NCBI RefSeq assembly: GCF_023065955.2
Contig: NW_026622997.1
Span: forward strand, 19,572,001-19,636,000
Direction of reading: 5' to 3'
DNA from: Ursus arctos
Taxonomy: Eukaryota; Chordata; Mammalia; Carnivora; Ursidae
Length of the DNA: 64,000 nt
Position numbers and translations under genes: made by a program. Shown here piece by piece: positions 1 through 11,047 of the stretch. How positions within the stretch are numbered: position 1 is the first letter of the stretch; every line of letters begins with the position of its first letter. The notes under the pieces were generated by a model, which searched no databases, was not told the origin of the DNA, and saw only the letters and a program-made list of their open reading frames with translations.

Positions 1-1445
1 AACTAATGCGCAACTTAGCATTTTACTTTTGAGCCAAAAGATGACACATGACTACCTACAGTGGTTTTCTTTCCCCTCGAAAACTTTTGGCTGTGAAAAC
101 AATAATCCCGGCAGCTTATCTGGTATAGACTTTGCCCCTGCTGTTTTGGCCACCAAGAGAAGACAGTCAGAGGGAATGACACAGGCAGAACATCTTGGAG
201 CTGGCCCTAAAAATTGAAGCATAAAAGAGAAGTGTACAAACTGCTAGCATATGGAAGCCAGGAAGGGAAACGTTAAACTGAAGACACCGAGCGTAATCAT
301 TTTTAAATGGCACTGTGTGAGCTGGGAAATGTTTTGCTAACCAGTCCTTAGAGAATTGAGTTCTACACTAGAGAAGAAGGAATCAATACTCTTAAATGAC
401 CTGAAAAGAAAGCAAATACGTGGCAACACTCATACACACCACGGAATTAATGAGCAAAGCAGCCGAAGTTTGGGATATGGGCCTATGTATTTATAAAAAT
501 AGATTTTTCGTGAAAGGAAGGTCCTTTTATTTCCTATTTATTTTATTGCACAATAAATCAAGAGATTTAAAGGAGCTAGGTATGTTGAGAAAATCATTGT
601 TCAGAAAAGCATCAAAAGAGGTTTTTTATTCCTGATTTTCTGCACTTACCCTTCAAGGAGAATCAAGGTCTTTTCTCACTGCTGGGACATTCCGGCTCTG
701 CACGGACAGACACTTAGGCTAATGGTTCAGAGATTGTGGTTCTTTGTCCACTAGTTTCTGATTCATGAGGTTTAAGCTATTCTCAAAGAAAGTCTAATCT
801 AGCCAAGCAGATGTTCCGAGCCCCTAGAAGAAATAAGAAGAGGCTTGAAGTGCCTTTTGATGCGGGGGGGGGGGGGGGAACCATAACCATGAGCAGGTGG
901 TAAATGGGATGGGACGTGGAAGACGGTCTCCGCTCTGCGTGTTACCTCCAGAGGTCTTTGCCACGCAGTTGGCTCTGTAACACTTCCAATTTCTCTTCTC
1001 TGCCTCCTTTTCTCTCCTGAGGTTCAGTTAGTCCCAGATTCCCGTCAGCCAGGGCTTTTACGGCTTCACAGTTAGGATCCCTTTGGGTCATATGTACCAA
1101 AAACCCAACTACATAGGTTTCACCAAGTCAGGCTTTACTAGCTCAGTGAAAAGTTCAAACATCCACAGAGCCGGGCAGACTTGAGGAAGACATCAAGGGC
1201 CCAGGTTCCTTCTAGTTTCTTGCTCCACTGTCCTTACCATGTGCTTTTGTCCCAAGGGCTGCAGGATGTGGACTCTGTATACAGACGTGGTGTCTACATG
1301 ACACACAGGAGGAAGGGGAGTGAGAAGGAAGGGGCATGTGCCAGCTCAGACTATCCCTTTTTACAAGAAAAACAACAGCTTTCCTAGAGGCCCCACCCCG
1401 TCAACTTCAATTATGCCACCAAATCTGGCTCACGTGGCTATTCCG
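1..1445. other. intergenic, no recognised element except poly-G
   Basis: Unique-looking AT-rich sequence with short chance frames on both strands. I see no gene, SINE or L1. Confidence 0.6.
864..878 (+). repeat. poly-G run, 15 bases
   Basis: Uninterrupted G15 in unique sequence. Confidence 0.98.
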
Positions 1446-1555
1446 AGCTTAAGAAAATGAGCATTTTTAACTGAGTACATCATCATCACTCTGAACAAAT
1501 TTGCATTTCTCTCTGTAAAAAAAAGAAGAAATGGATGTGAGTATGCAATTGATTC
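1446..1555 (+). repeat. local duplication, copy A (~110 bp)
   Basis: Nearly the same as 2843-2868 plus 3062-3160 (copy B). Shared runs include 'tacatcatcatc'-like, 'tgaacaaatttgca' and 'aaaaaaaagaag'. The copies lie on either side of the L1 at 1746-2770. Confidence 0.8.
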
Positions 1556-1745
1556 ATCAAGAATACTCAGGGTAAACTTATCACAGCCAGGTAGTGGTAC
1601 AGGGTGCTATATGAAAGGGGCGGTTTTAAAACATTCACATTACTGAACATAAGCACTGTGGGAACTTGGCAAAGGGCAGGAACGCTGTAAACTTGGTGCT
1701 GTCTGCCGTGAAGATCTACAAGATCAAAAGGATTTCCCACATAAA

Positions 1746-2770
1746 AAGATACCCAACAGCATTGTCTCTAGGTAAATGTAAATCACAGCCACCGTGAGCT
1801 AGCATTTCACACCTGCGAGGGTGGCCATGCTTGCAAAAACAGGAAATAACCAGTGCGGGTGAGGACGTATAGAAATTGGAAGCCTCGGGCACCACTGGTG
1901 GGAAGGTAAGTGGTGCAGCCACTGTGCCAATAATTTGGTGGTTTCTCAAAAGGTGAAACACACGTATGACCCAACCAGCTGACCCAGCAATTCTGCTCCT
2001 AGGTCGAGACCCCAAAGAATGGACAACAGGGACTCAAACAAATACTGTATGCCCAGGTTCATAGCAGCATTATTGACAGGGACCAGAACGAGGAAGCAAC
2101 CCAAGAGCTCACCAGCAAATGAACAGATAAGCTAAACGTGTTGCATTCGTACAGTGGGATGTCATCATGCCATAGAAAGGAATAAAGTTCTGATACATGG
2201 AAACACACTGACGATGTTATGCTAAGTGAAATAAGCCTGACATGAAAAGACAAATATTGTACGATTCCCCTTACATGAAATATCAAGAATGGGCAAATTT
2301 ATAGAGACAGAAAGTTGGTTAGAGGTTACCAGGGGCTGGGGACACATGGGTGATGGGGAGTTAGGTAGTGCTTGATGATTGCTTAAGAATTTCGGTTTGG
2401 GGGGCGCCTGGGTGGCACAGCGGTTGAACGTCTGCCTTCGGCTCAGGGCGTGATCCCGGCGTTCTGGGATCGAGCCCCGCATCAGGCTCCTCTGCTGTGA
2501 GCCTGCTTCTTCCTCTCCCACTCCCCCTGCTTGTGTTCCCTCTCTCCCTGGCTGTCTCTCTCTCTGTCAAATAAATAAATAAAATCTTTTAAAAAAAAAA
2601 AAGAATTTCTGTTTGGGGTGATACAAATGTTTTAGAAATAGAGGGTGGTGATAACTACACAATATTGTGAGTGTAATTAATGCCGCTGAATTGCATACTT
2701 AAAAATGATTAAAATGGCAGTTTGTATTACGTGTATTTTATATAATGCAAATTTTAAAATAATATTTTAT
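1746..2770 (+). mobile_element. L1MB-type LINE 3' end, split by a SINE
   Basis: Degenerate end of L1 ORF2 and 3' UTR: a region matching the widespread 'gcagccactgtg...tctcaaaaggt', 'caggttcatagcagcattatt' and 'gttaccaggggctgggga' L1 blocks, then 'gccgctgaattgcatacttaaaaatg'. It is interrupted at 2401-2600 by a SINE. The reading frame is broken many times. The left boundary is approximate. Confidence 0.88.
2401..2600 (+). mobile_element. SINEC (Can-SINE)
   Basis: Complete SINE with A tail inserted into an older L1 3' end. Target-site duplications of 16 bp with one mismatch lie at 2385-2400 (aagaatttcggtttgg) and 2601-2616. Confidence 0.95.
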
Positions 2771-2842
2771 AATAATGCTAAGATACTGTTTGCCTTTCAT
2801 TCTCCTGCGTCTACAGTGGCATTTCCCAGGGTTGACATGATG

Positions 2843-3160
2843 GTAAGACTAAGGAAGTGAATATTTTTTTTTTTTTAAGATTTTATTTATTTATGTGACA
2901 GAGAGACAGCCAGTGAGAGAGGGAACACAAGCAGGGGGAGTGGGAGAGGAAGAAGCAGGCTCCCAGCGGAGGAGCCCGACGTGGGGCTCGATGCCGGTAC
3001 GCCGGGATCACGCCCTGAGCCGAAGGCAGACGCTTTAACGACTGAGCCACCCAGGCGCCCCGGAAGTGAATATTTTTAACCGGGCACATCATCATCTTGA
3101 ACAAATTTGCACTTCTCTGCAAAAAAAAGAAGGAATGGATTTGGGTAAGCAATTCATTAA
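2843..3160 (+). repeat. local duplication, copy B, split by a SINE
   Basis: Copy B of the ~110-bp duplicated segment at 1446-1555, in the same orientation. The SINE at 2869-3061 and its target duplication interrupt it, so the duplication predates that SINE. Confidence 0.8.
2869..3061 (-). mobile_element. SINEC (Can-SINE)
   Basis: Reverse-oriented complete SINE starting with the T-run of its tail. Target-site duplications ggaagtgaatattttt lie at 2853-2868 and 3062-3077. It interrupts the second copy of a ~110-bp local duplication. Confidence 0.95.
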
Positions 3161-3164
3161 TCTC

Positions 3165-5104
3165 TCTGACATAGCTCCCTGACAGCTAATGGAATGCGTG
3201 CTTGCAGTCCTGTGTTTTAAACTGTTCTCTGTCTTAATTTCCAAAATTATACATATCGGTACAACTCACATAAACAAAGAATGTATGTTGACTTATCTTA
3301 AATGGAAATGAAGGCCTGATGGAGGAGGTTTCATTCAATTAGACCCTGAAATCTGAGAGGGGCGGAGCCAAGGAGGAGCACACTGGAGGCTATTTCAGCC
3401 TGGAAAAATCATCTGAATCTGTAGGTTTAACTTTTCTTCTACCAAACACACTAGACAGGTATTTAGAAGTGTGATGCGGTCTATTCTTTTTCTTAAGAGC
3501 CAGTGTATGAATACAAATGGGAGAGACATCATCATGAGGATATCCTTGAATTCTCTTTAGTGTTTTAAGAAGTCCCTTAAAATTATCAGTATTTGAAATA
3601 TTACCAATGACCCTGACTCTGTTGATTATAGTAAAAAAGAAAGGAAGGAAGGAAGGAAGGAAGGAAGGAAGGGCCACATACAATGTTGAATTACTATTTT
3701 TACCATTTGATGTCTTTGTGGGGCCTCAGGGAAACCTCCAACTTTAAGATAAAAGACAATCCCTATGGGCAAATTGTCGATTTATGGATTGTTTAAAACA
3801 TAGCTTCAAAACCAAAATACAATAAAGAGATTTCGAGTCTTTTACTGAACAAAAATAAAAGAAAGCATGAAGTGAGTATTATTTAACATTATAAAGGCAA
3901 TATCCTTGAAACTGGGATAATTAGATGTTCACAATAGAAATCTCAAACCAGCATGCTGATTCAGTCTCCACAGTAAAATCTCAATAATTTAAATCCCACT
4001 AAAGCACACAAGAACTGAGCTAAACTTTACCTTTGTGCCATCTACAAAGAAACAGATTGTTTAGCAAATTAAATATGAATAAGATTTTAGGTGGGGTATT
4101 TAACTTATCAAGAACGCAAAACACACTTAGCAGCACTATTTGCCTTTAATGTACTAATTACAGTACAAATTGAAAACTGTGTTAGTGTATATTACTGGCT
4201 AAAACTTCACTTATTCTAAAACACAGTATTGACTAATTCAGATCATACTTTTTTATTTTAAATACATGAACTTGATGTCATTCTAGGCAGGTTCTAGTTC
4301 TGGCTAAGGCCCATAGGAAAGAGAATCTAATTGTTTTGTAAGGATTGTCATTGAGTTAATACAAGTCATAGCTTTCTAGTCACTTCTGCTCAAGCTAACT
4401 TGCCACAGGAAAGAAGTCTCTGTTCCCCAACACATCTTTGAAAACAACTTATGAAAGTCTGACATGGGGCAACTGTCAGGTTCCCTCCTGCATTCCCATT
4501 CCTGGACATCTCCAACTACTTTTAACCAGTTGTGCCCATCCTTCACTAAGAAACAATTTCTCCAGCGCCGTGTTCTACGGCAACTCATTGGTTTTCCTGA
4601 GCACATTCCAAATGCAGGCATTTGTTCTTGTCATAACTCTGCTGTGTGGTGTGGTCTCCTCTGTGTCGTATCGCCCGTGACACATGAAGGCTTCTTTCCT
4701 CTAGGGTGATACATGTGTGTGCCCCAGCCTACTTGCGCGAAGCCCTGGGGTCGCCTCCCTGTCCTCAGAAGCTGGTAAGCCCCTCTCACACTGTTGTTCA
4801 TGCTGGCTGAGCTAGGGGAAGTCCTCCATTAAAAGCCTTAAAGACAAAGAACAAAAGGAAGGACATGTCTGGTGCATGGTTCTCATCGGGAATTAAAGGA
4901 ATTGAGATGACGTATCCGGAAGCTTAGTTGCCTCCTCAAATCTGGATAATTGAGGTGCGTTAAGTCCTCCTGGAGAACAAATGATGGGAAAGCTTGAGCT
5001 TTATCTGCTCCCCTCCAAAATCAAAAGTACCCCCAGGCAAGTGAGTCCCTCCTCAAGACAAACAGACACAGAGAAACACGTCATCAACAAAAACATAAAA
5101 AAAC
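3165..5104. other. intergenic, no recognised element except a GGAA tract
   Basis: Only the microsatellite at 3639-3673 stands out. Overlapping frames of about 80 codons at 4376-4709 on both strands have no recognisable domain. Confidence 0.6.
3639..3673 (+). repeat. (GGAA)n microsatellite
   Basis: About eight GGAA units. It encodes the low-complexity part of an antisense open frame, which is not a gene. Confidence 0.97.
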
Positions 5105-5850
5105 CACAACATCACTAATCATTAGGGAAATGCATATCACAAGCACAGTGAGGTGCCACTTACATCCATGAATATGGTTCTCATTAAAAAAAAAAACAAG
5201 TATTGGTGAGGATGTGGAAAAACTGGATTCCTGGTGCACCATTGGTAGAAATGTAAAATGGTGCAGCCACTGTGGGAAACAATATGGCGGCTTCTCAAAA
5301 AATTAAACATAGAACTACCATATAATCCAGAAATTCCACTTCTGGGCAAACACCCAAAAGAATTGCAAGCAGGGACTCAACCAATATTTGCACACTGTGT
5401 TCATAGCAGCACTATTCACATTAACCAAAAAGTAGGAGCAACTAATTGTCCATCAGTAAATGAATGGAAAAACAAAATGTGGTCTAGCCATACAATGGAA
5501 TGGTATTCAGCCATAAAAGGGAAGGAAATTCGGACACATGCTATGACAGAGATGAACCCCGAAGACATTTTGCTACAGGAAAGAAGTCAGACACAAAAGG
5601 ACAAATATATGATTCCATTTGTATGAGGTCCCTAGAGCAGTCAAATTCATTAGAGATGGAAGGTAGAATGAGGGTTGCCAGGGGCCGGTGGGGAGGGGGC
5701 ATTGGGAAAGTATTGTTTAAGAGGTAGAGTTTCAGTTTGGGATGATAAAAGGGTTCTGGAGAGGGATCGCCATGATGATTGCACAACCACATTAATGTAC
5801 TCAGTACCACTAAATTGTACACTTAATAATTGTTAGCATTATGCACTTTA
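5105..5850 (+). mobile_element. L1MB-type LINE 3' end with ORF2 C-terminal remnant
   Basis: Starts within ORF2 ('atcactaatcattagggaaa') and continues through the ORF2 C-terminus and 3' UTR to 'ccactaaattgtacactt'. A residual open frame at 5258-5626 still reads as ORF2 C-terminal protein (motifs YNPEIPLLG and MEWYSAIKGKE). The element is truncated at its 5' end and lacks endonuclease and reverse-transcriptase domains, so it cannot move. Confidence 0.93.
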
Positions 5851-7265
5851 TGTCTATTTTCCCATTTGGTCCTTTTGCAATGGAGAAAATGACGCTGAGC
5901 ATTGCTCTTGCTTATTCCTTACAGTCAAATTTAGCTTGTCCTCCATTTTTACTGGCTGAACAACCTTTCAAAGAATGTGTTTGTGGTATCGTACCTTATC
6001 ATAAAGTCAGATAAGAACGTTTAGTAATTCAGAAGATCTAAGGAAATTATATAACTTATGGCTAATCTCGATTTAAAAAATATTTGTTTTATTGGCTTAG
6101 ACCATATCAGTTGTTGCCCTGAGGAGGATAAAATGCCTGGGTGGGGGTGGGGGGGGGTTGTTCTATGTTAAGGCTATGTGGGGTAAAGGAACCATGCAGG
6201 AAGATGAGCCAATATGGAACACGCTGTCAAGAATGCCAAGAGCAGGTGAGAATAGAGGCATGTTAGGGTCGTTATGTATGTGGGCTACGGTCCAGGCTTG
6301 GGTGAACGCCCCTGGGATGGGCCTGTCCCTGTTCACCACTTGTGTCCTGACTTCTTTGTGCCTGCAACTCGTCAGCTGTAAGGAGGCCAGCCTAGTTGGT
6401 GTTTGTCAAATCCAGTTTAAAGTAAATTTCTCTCTTATCCTCTTTTTCTAGATATAATCAATAATTTCAAAAACTGTGGAAAAATGAAACCTGGAGGCGA
6501 CTCTTGTTAAAAACTCCAGACACCGAAAATCTCCACAGTGGCGTTAGTCGGAAAGAGGGCGCTTTCAAGTAGGTTGACTTGGTTATTTGATGCAGACAAC
6601 GGTAGCGTGTTACCTAACACAGTTCTGGAACGTGTTTTACCTTGTTTGAGGAACTTGTAGTTCAAATCTTTTGAAGCAGGAACATGGGCCATTTCAGACT
6701 CTTCTGTAGACCTCTCTGTGGCCAGTTGAATAATTGAGCTGGGAAGTCTTAAATTGTCCTGCGTGGGCCCAAGAAACTAAGGGACTTAAAAAATACATAA
6801 GCCTAACTGTCATCTATTAAGATGACCCCTATCTAGTCATCTTATCGAAGCAATTATTTTTGGTGAGTGATACTACTGTCATCTATGAGATGGTTGTTCA
6901 AATTTTCCTTGGAGGCCCCACAAAGGTAAATGCATTTCATCCTTGTGGTGTGCGATAGAGCTCTGCGCTCAGCTTTCCATCCACAGCGAAATCAGCATCA
7001 GGATAGGATTATTGTTTCCATTTTCATGTGGCCCTCTGGCTCAGGGAGATTTTTGCTGTTTTTGCAGAAATTTTAATAACCAACACTCTTCCAAAAGCAA
7101 AGAACTTCACAGAATTTCATTGTGTCTATTTGATTCCTACAAAACAACACTTTGAAAAATGATGAGGAGGAGTATAAGTTTCAGTGTTGGTTCTCGGAAC
7201 AACATCTTACTGTTCTGATATATGCCTTCAATTTGCAGCTTCCCTTCCTGAGCCTTGAAAGCTGG

Positions 7266-7304
7266 CAAAAAAAAAAAAAAAAAAAGTTGTTTTTTTTTTT
7301 TTTT
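7266..7304 (+). repeat. poly-A followed by poly-T
   Basis: An A-run of about 19 bases, then GTTG, then a T-run of about 15: a near-perfect hairpin-forming inverted repeat. Confidence 0.95.
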
Positions 7305-7978
7305 GATAAGACAGAAATTACTAAGAGGTCTTCCATGTCGGGCAATATTGTAGATAAGTTACCCCAGACAACAACTGAAAATGCTGCATAAGGTTTGTGC
7401 TTTTGTTTTTGTTTTTAAAGCATTGAAAAATGCATTACTGAGCTGACAATAAGGACAAGCATCAAGCGAAAGCAGAAATGCGGGGAGGTAAGCACAACGT
7501 AAGCTGGCCTTCGCCCTGGGAGCAGGAGCTGACGTTGGGGACTGGACGCTTCTGCTCTGACAGCTGTGGGTGTGCAGAGGCAAAAAAGACAAAAACAAGG
7601 TCCCACCCAAGGTGGGAATCTAATAAGCTGGGTTGCCAAAAGACTGTTCTTGTTGTAAAGGTCTACCAGAAATAAACCTGCCTCGCAGATAGAGACCACA
7701 AGGAAAAATGTTTCCAGCTTGGCTTTGGGTAGAAGGAAGACAAGTCTGACTCCAAACAGTAGTAGCTGGAAGCTGACTCTTTTGCAGATTTGCTGGTCAA
7801 ATTCACTCTACCTGTGTTGTGCTACAAACTTCAAGCTAATAAGTCCTTTTAAAGTGTGATGGGTTGGTAATGCCCACCGCAGCCTAGAAGAAGCCAACAG
7901 AAATACTTTCTGGATAAGCCAAAAGGAATGGCCTACCAAAAGTCAAAGAATTTCTATAAATAAAGCACGGACTTACAA

Positions 7979-8030
7979 ACACACACACACGCACAAATAC
8001 ACGCATACACACACACACACACACACACAG
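7979..8030 (+). repeat. (AC)n microsatellite, imperfect
   Basis: AC units with a few interruptions (gcacaaatacacgc), then a pure run of about 12 units. Confidence 0.97.
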
Positions 8031-8564
8031 AACAAAGATAAGCTACCACATGCAACATACAAGAGCCAGCAGAAACAACACACAGCAACATCAAACTCCT
8101 AATAATTTTAGGGTTGGACAAAGACTACAAATTAAGTATGATTTAACTGTTTAAGGGTATAAAAGAGAGATTTGAAGTATAAAAAAGAGACAATAAAATA
8201 ACAAATGGGGAAAGGAAAGAAATACTTATTTTATTATTCAAAGTATAATTAAATGTAAAGCTTGAAGGACTGACTATCAGCAGGAGAGGCGCAATTTAAG
8301 AAAGAATTTGTGAACTGGAAAACAGATTTGAAGAAATATCACTCAACATGCAGCCTGGAGAGACAGAGACAAAATATGATGGGTTGATAAGCGTCATGAA
8401 AAGTAGCACGGGAAGACCTGATCTACATCTAATCATGGTTTATTGGTAGAGAGAATGGAGGAGGGGACATTGACAGAGGTAGTTTCTAAAACTGTTGCAA
8501 GATACCCATCTTCACATACAGAAACCAAAGGAAGAATAGTGGTTACATATTAGCTGCTTAGAAA

Positions 8565-8722
8565 TAACAACCATTCATTGAGTAAGTACTACGTGCCAGG
8601 CACTGTGAGAGCATTGGCTATATGGAGCCATTTCATGTCCACAGGCTCAGGCTTGCAAAGATGTATCCTTATCTTCATAAAACTCAGTGCAATGGTCTGA
8701 CTCCAAGCCCTATTCTATCAGA
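8565..8722 (-). mobile_element. MIR
   Basis: Core 'agtactacgtgccaggcact' followed by the 'tctgactccaagccctattc' end; reverse orientation of the MIR consensus. Confidence 0.85.
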
Positions 8723-8896
8723 TGCAGATACTAAATCCAGTTGCTTGGAAGAGAACTCAGTCCATTGCAATGACTTCTAAGTCAACTCAGACTTGTAAGA
8801 GGGTCACATTCACACTGAAATGCCCCTCTGACCTGTTCCCTACCCATCTCTCCTGCAGGTGTCTGTAAGGAAGGGGCTGTCAGCTTCTGGGTCTAA

Positions 8897-9290
8897 GTCA
8901 GCAGATCTCAACCCTGGCTGCCTATTAACATCAACCAAGGCGATTTTAAAATATGACAGAGCCAAGACCTTCTCCCCTACATCTAGACATTCTGATCTCA
9001 AAGGGCTGGATTGAGGCCCAGGCATTTGTATTTTTTAAATATTTTATTTATTTATTTTAGAGAGAAAGATAGCATGAGCAGGCAAAGGGGCAGAGGGAGA
9101 GGGAGGGACAAATCCCAAGCAGACTCCTCACTAAGCACAGAGCCTGATGCGGGGCTCAATCCCACAACCCTGAGATCATGACCTGAGCCAAAATCAAATG
9201 TCAGACACTTAACCTACTGAGCCAACCAGGTGCCCTGGCATCTGTATTTTTCAACTTTCCGCAAGGCTGGAAATCACAGATCTAAACCCT
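8897..9290. mobile_element. MER5A-type hAT-Charlie element, split by a SINE
   Basis: 'agatctcaaccctggctgcc', 'attctgatctcaaagggctg' and 'gaggcccaggcatttgtatt' are hallmark MER5A sequence. The SINE at 9036-9236 interrupts it. A non-autonomous old DNA transposon with no coding capacity. Confidence 0.85.
9036..9236 (-). mobile_element. SINEC, older diverged copy
   Basis: Reverse-oriented SINE nested in a MER5A-type DNA transposon. Target-site duplications ggcatttgtattttt (9021-9035) and ggcatctgtattttt (9237-9251) differ by one base. Confidence 0.93.
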
Positions 9291-9355
9291 ATGTGGGCCT
9301 TCTACTGTAGGTCAACCTTATCTCCTCTGGTTCTCACCCTGGACTGAGCGGCAGG

Positions 9356-9455
9356 CTTTTCAAACTGTGATGTGTATACAAGCCCCCTGGGATTGTTTTA
9401 AATTGTGGATTCTGAACAGAAGGTCTGGGATGGGTCCTGAGGTTTTGTATTTCTT
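9356..9455. mobile_element. MER5A-type hAT-Charlie fragment
   Basis: 'ttttcaaactgtgatgtgta', 'aagccccctgggattg' and 'agaaggtctgggatgggtcc' match MER5A-like sequence, separate from the copy ending near 9290. Confidence 0.75.
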
Positions 9456-9461
9456 TACTTT

Positions 9462-9590
9462 TCTTTTTTTTTTTTTTAATTTTATGTTAGTCACCATACA
9501 GTACATCATTAATTTTGATGCAATGTTCCATGACTCATTGTTTGTGTATAACACCCAGTGAGCCATGCAATACGTGCCCTCCTTATTTTT
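9462..9590 (-). mobile_element. carnivoran L1 3' tail, first of two in tandem
   Basis: Reverse complement of the carnivoran L1 3' UTR end: T-run, 'tatgttagtcaccatacagt', 'ataacacccagtg' and 'cgtgccctcctta'. It is truncated after about 110 bp and followed directly by another T-run and the same L1 end again. Confidence 0.9.
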
Positions 9591-9878
9591 TTTCCGTTTT
9601 TATTTTTTTATTTTTTTTATTATATTATGTTAGTCACCATACAGTACATCCCTAGTTTTTTATGTAAACTTCCATGATTCATTACTTGCATATAACACCC
9701 AGTGCACCATGCAATACATGCCCTCCTTAATACCCATCATTGGGCTATCCCAATCCCCCACCCCCTCCCCTCTGAAACCTTCAGCTTGTTTCCCGGAGTC
9801 CATAGTCTCTCATGCTTCGGCTCCCCCTCTGATGTCCCCCCCCTTAGGTTTTTCCTTCCTTCTCTCGTGGCACTTCTC
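9591..9878 (-). mobile_element. carnivoran L1 3' tail, second of two in tandem
   Basis: Second reverse-oriented copy of the same L1 3' UTR, longer than the first. It continues through 'tacccatcattgggctatcc' and 'tccatagtctctcatgcttc' before ending near 9878. Confidence 0.9.
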
Positions 9879-9879
9879 A

Positions 9880-9985
9880 GCCTCCATAATCACGTGAGCC
9901 AGCACTCTATAATACATCTCTTTCTAGATATCGATATATATTGATACATATATCTCCTGCTGGTTCTGCTGATGCTGACTGAGCC
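9880..9985 (+). mobile_element. possible MaLR-like LTR 3' end
   Basis: About 100 bp beginning 'cagcctccataatcacgtga' and continuing 'ctataatacatctctttcta' and 'ctcctgctggttctgctgat' resembles the 3' end of a dispersed mammalian LTR. The L1 tails immediately to the left may have replaced the rest. Assignment is tentative. Confidence 0.4.
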
Positions 9986-10519
9986 CTGTCTTGGCTCTCT
10001 GCCACCTGCCGTACCTCGTCCTTGTTCCCACTTTCAGTGGCCTCTCATGACTGCTTGTCTCTCACACTCTGGTAGTGTTTTCCTCTCACTTGGGACTCTG
10101 GGAATGTGGGGATGGACTACAGCCCCCATCTGCTCAGTCGGAACATGCCCCCCATCTGGGGTGGTTGGTAATCACTTGCCCCATTCTTCACCACCCCTCA
10201 GCCAGAGGGACTCTAGGACTTCTCGATGGATCTATAGGGGAGGGGACTTCTCTACTCTCAGACCCCCAAATTTCACATGGGCATATCTCTTGCGACTTTT
10301 TCCTGCCTTCTCAGGCTTCCTCCTGGCAGGAGCCAGAGACCTATTTCTGAGTTTTCTTGACTTTTTTTTTCCCCTTCAATTCTTGCCTTCCTCTTCAGAC
10401 CAGAGAAAGGGTCTTTTATCTCGCTGAGCATGGAAAGCAGGGAGAGTCTTTTCTTCCTGTTTACATCTGCTTGCACAACTGCTTTATCTTACAACATCAC
10501 AGTGCCTTTTAAACCTAAA
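9986..10519. other. intergenic between two L1 tails
   Basis: C/T-rich unique sequence with a 151-codon frame at 9972-10427. Its translation is compositionally biased and lacks a recognisable domain. Confidence 0.55.
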
Positions 10520-10640
10520 AGCAAAGGAGTTGGTACCAAGACACAGAGAAGGTGTGTGACTTAGCCAAGGATACACAGGGGGCTGGTGAAGAGCCAGGAG
10601 CCAGGCAGTTCACACTCATCACCCCACGTCCAGGGTGATC
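10520..10640 (-). mobile_element. MIR fragment
   Basis: 'agacacagagaaggtgtgtg', 'acttagccaaggatacacag' and 'tgaagagccaggagccaggc' follow the reverse MIR core. Confidence 0.65.
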
Positions 10641-10777
10641 ACACCAGCCTCCCTGTCGCTATGCCTTTGTTTCTTCAGCTACCATCGGGACCTTTAATCT
10701 CCACAGAGACTCTCCAAGTGGAGCTCAGAGTGCTTCTGAGAGCTGAAGCTGGGGGAGAAAATGGAGCCCATGATCAG

Positions 10778-11047
10778 AGGAAGGAGAAGGAAGGAAAGAA
10801 TGAAGAAGAGTAAACAGAAGGGGGAATGAACCACGAGAGACTATGGACTCTGGGAAACAAACTGAGGGCTTCAGAGGGGAGGGGTTTGGGGGATTGGGAC
10901 AGGCCGGTGATGGGTAGTAAGGAGGGCACGTATTGCATGGTGCACTGGGTGTTACACGCAACTAATGAATCATCGAACTTTACATCAAAAACCAGGGATG
11001 TACTGTATGGTGATAACATAACCTAATAAAAAATTATTACCAAAAAA
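10778..11047 (+). mobile_element. carnivoran L1 3' UTR end
   Basis: Forward 5'-truncated L1 tail: 'gaatgaaccacgagagacta', 'gggaaacaaactgaggg', 'gtgcactgggtgttacac' and 'ggatgtactgtatggtgat', ending in ATAAAAAATTATTA and an A-run. It is the reverse-complement partner of the L1 tails about 1 kb to its left. Confidence 0.92.

Larger units (their letters stand above)
5851..8564. other. intergenic, microsatellites only
   Basis: Holds the A/T hairpin at 7266-7304, the AC tract at 7979-8030 and a G-rich patch near 6138-6157. No gene or dispersed repeat recognised. Confidence 0.6.

Noticed and set aside
5258..5626. 122-codon frame as a gene
   Set aside because: It is the decayed C-terminus of L1 ORF2 in a 5'-truncated element.
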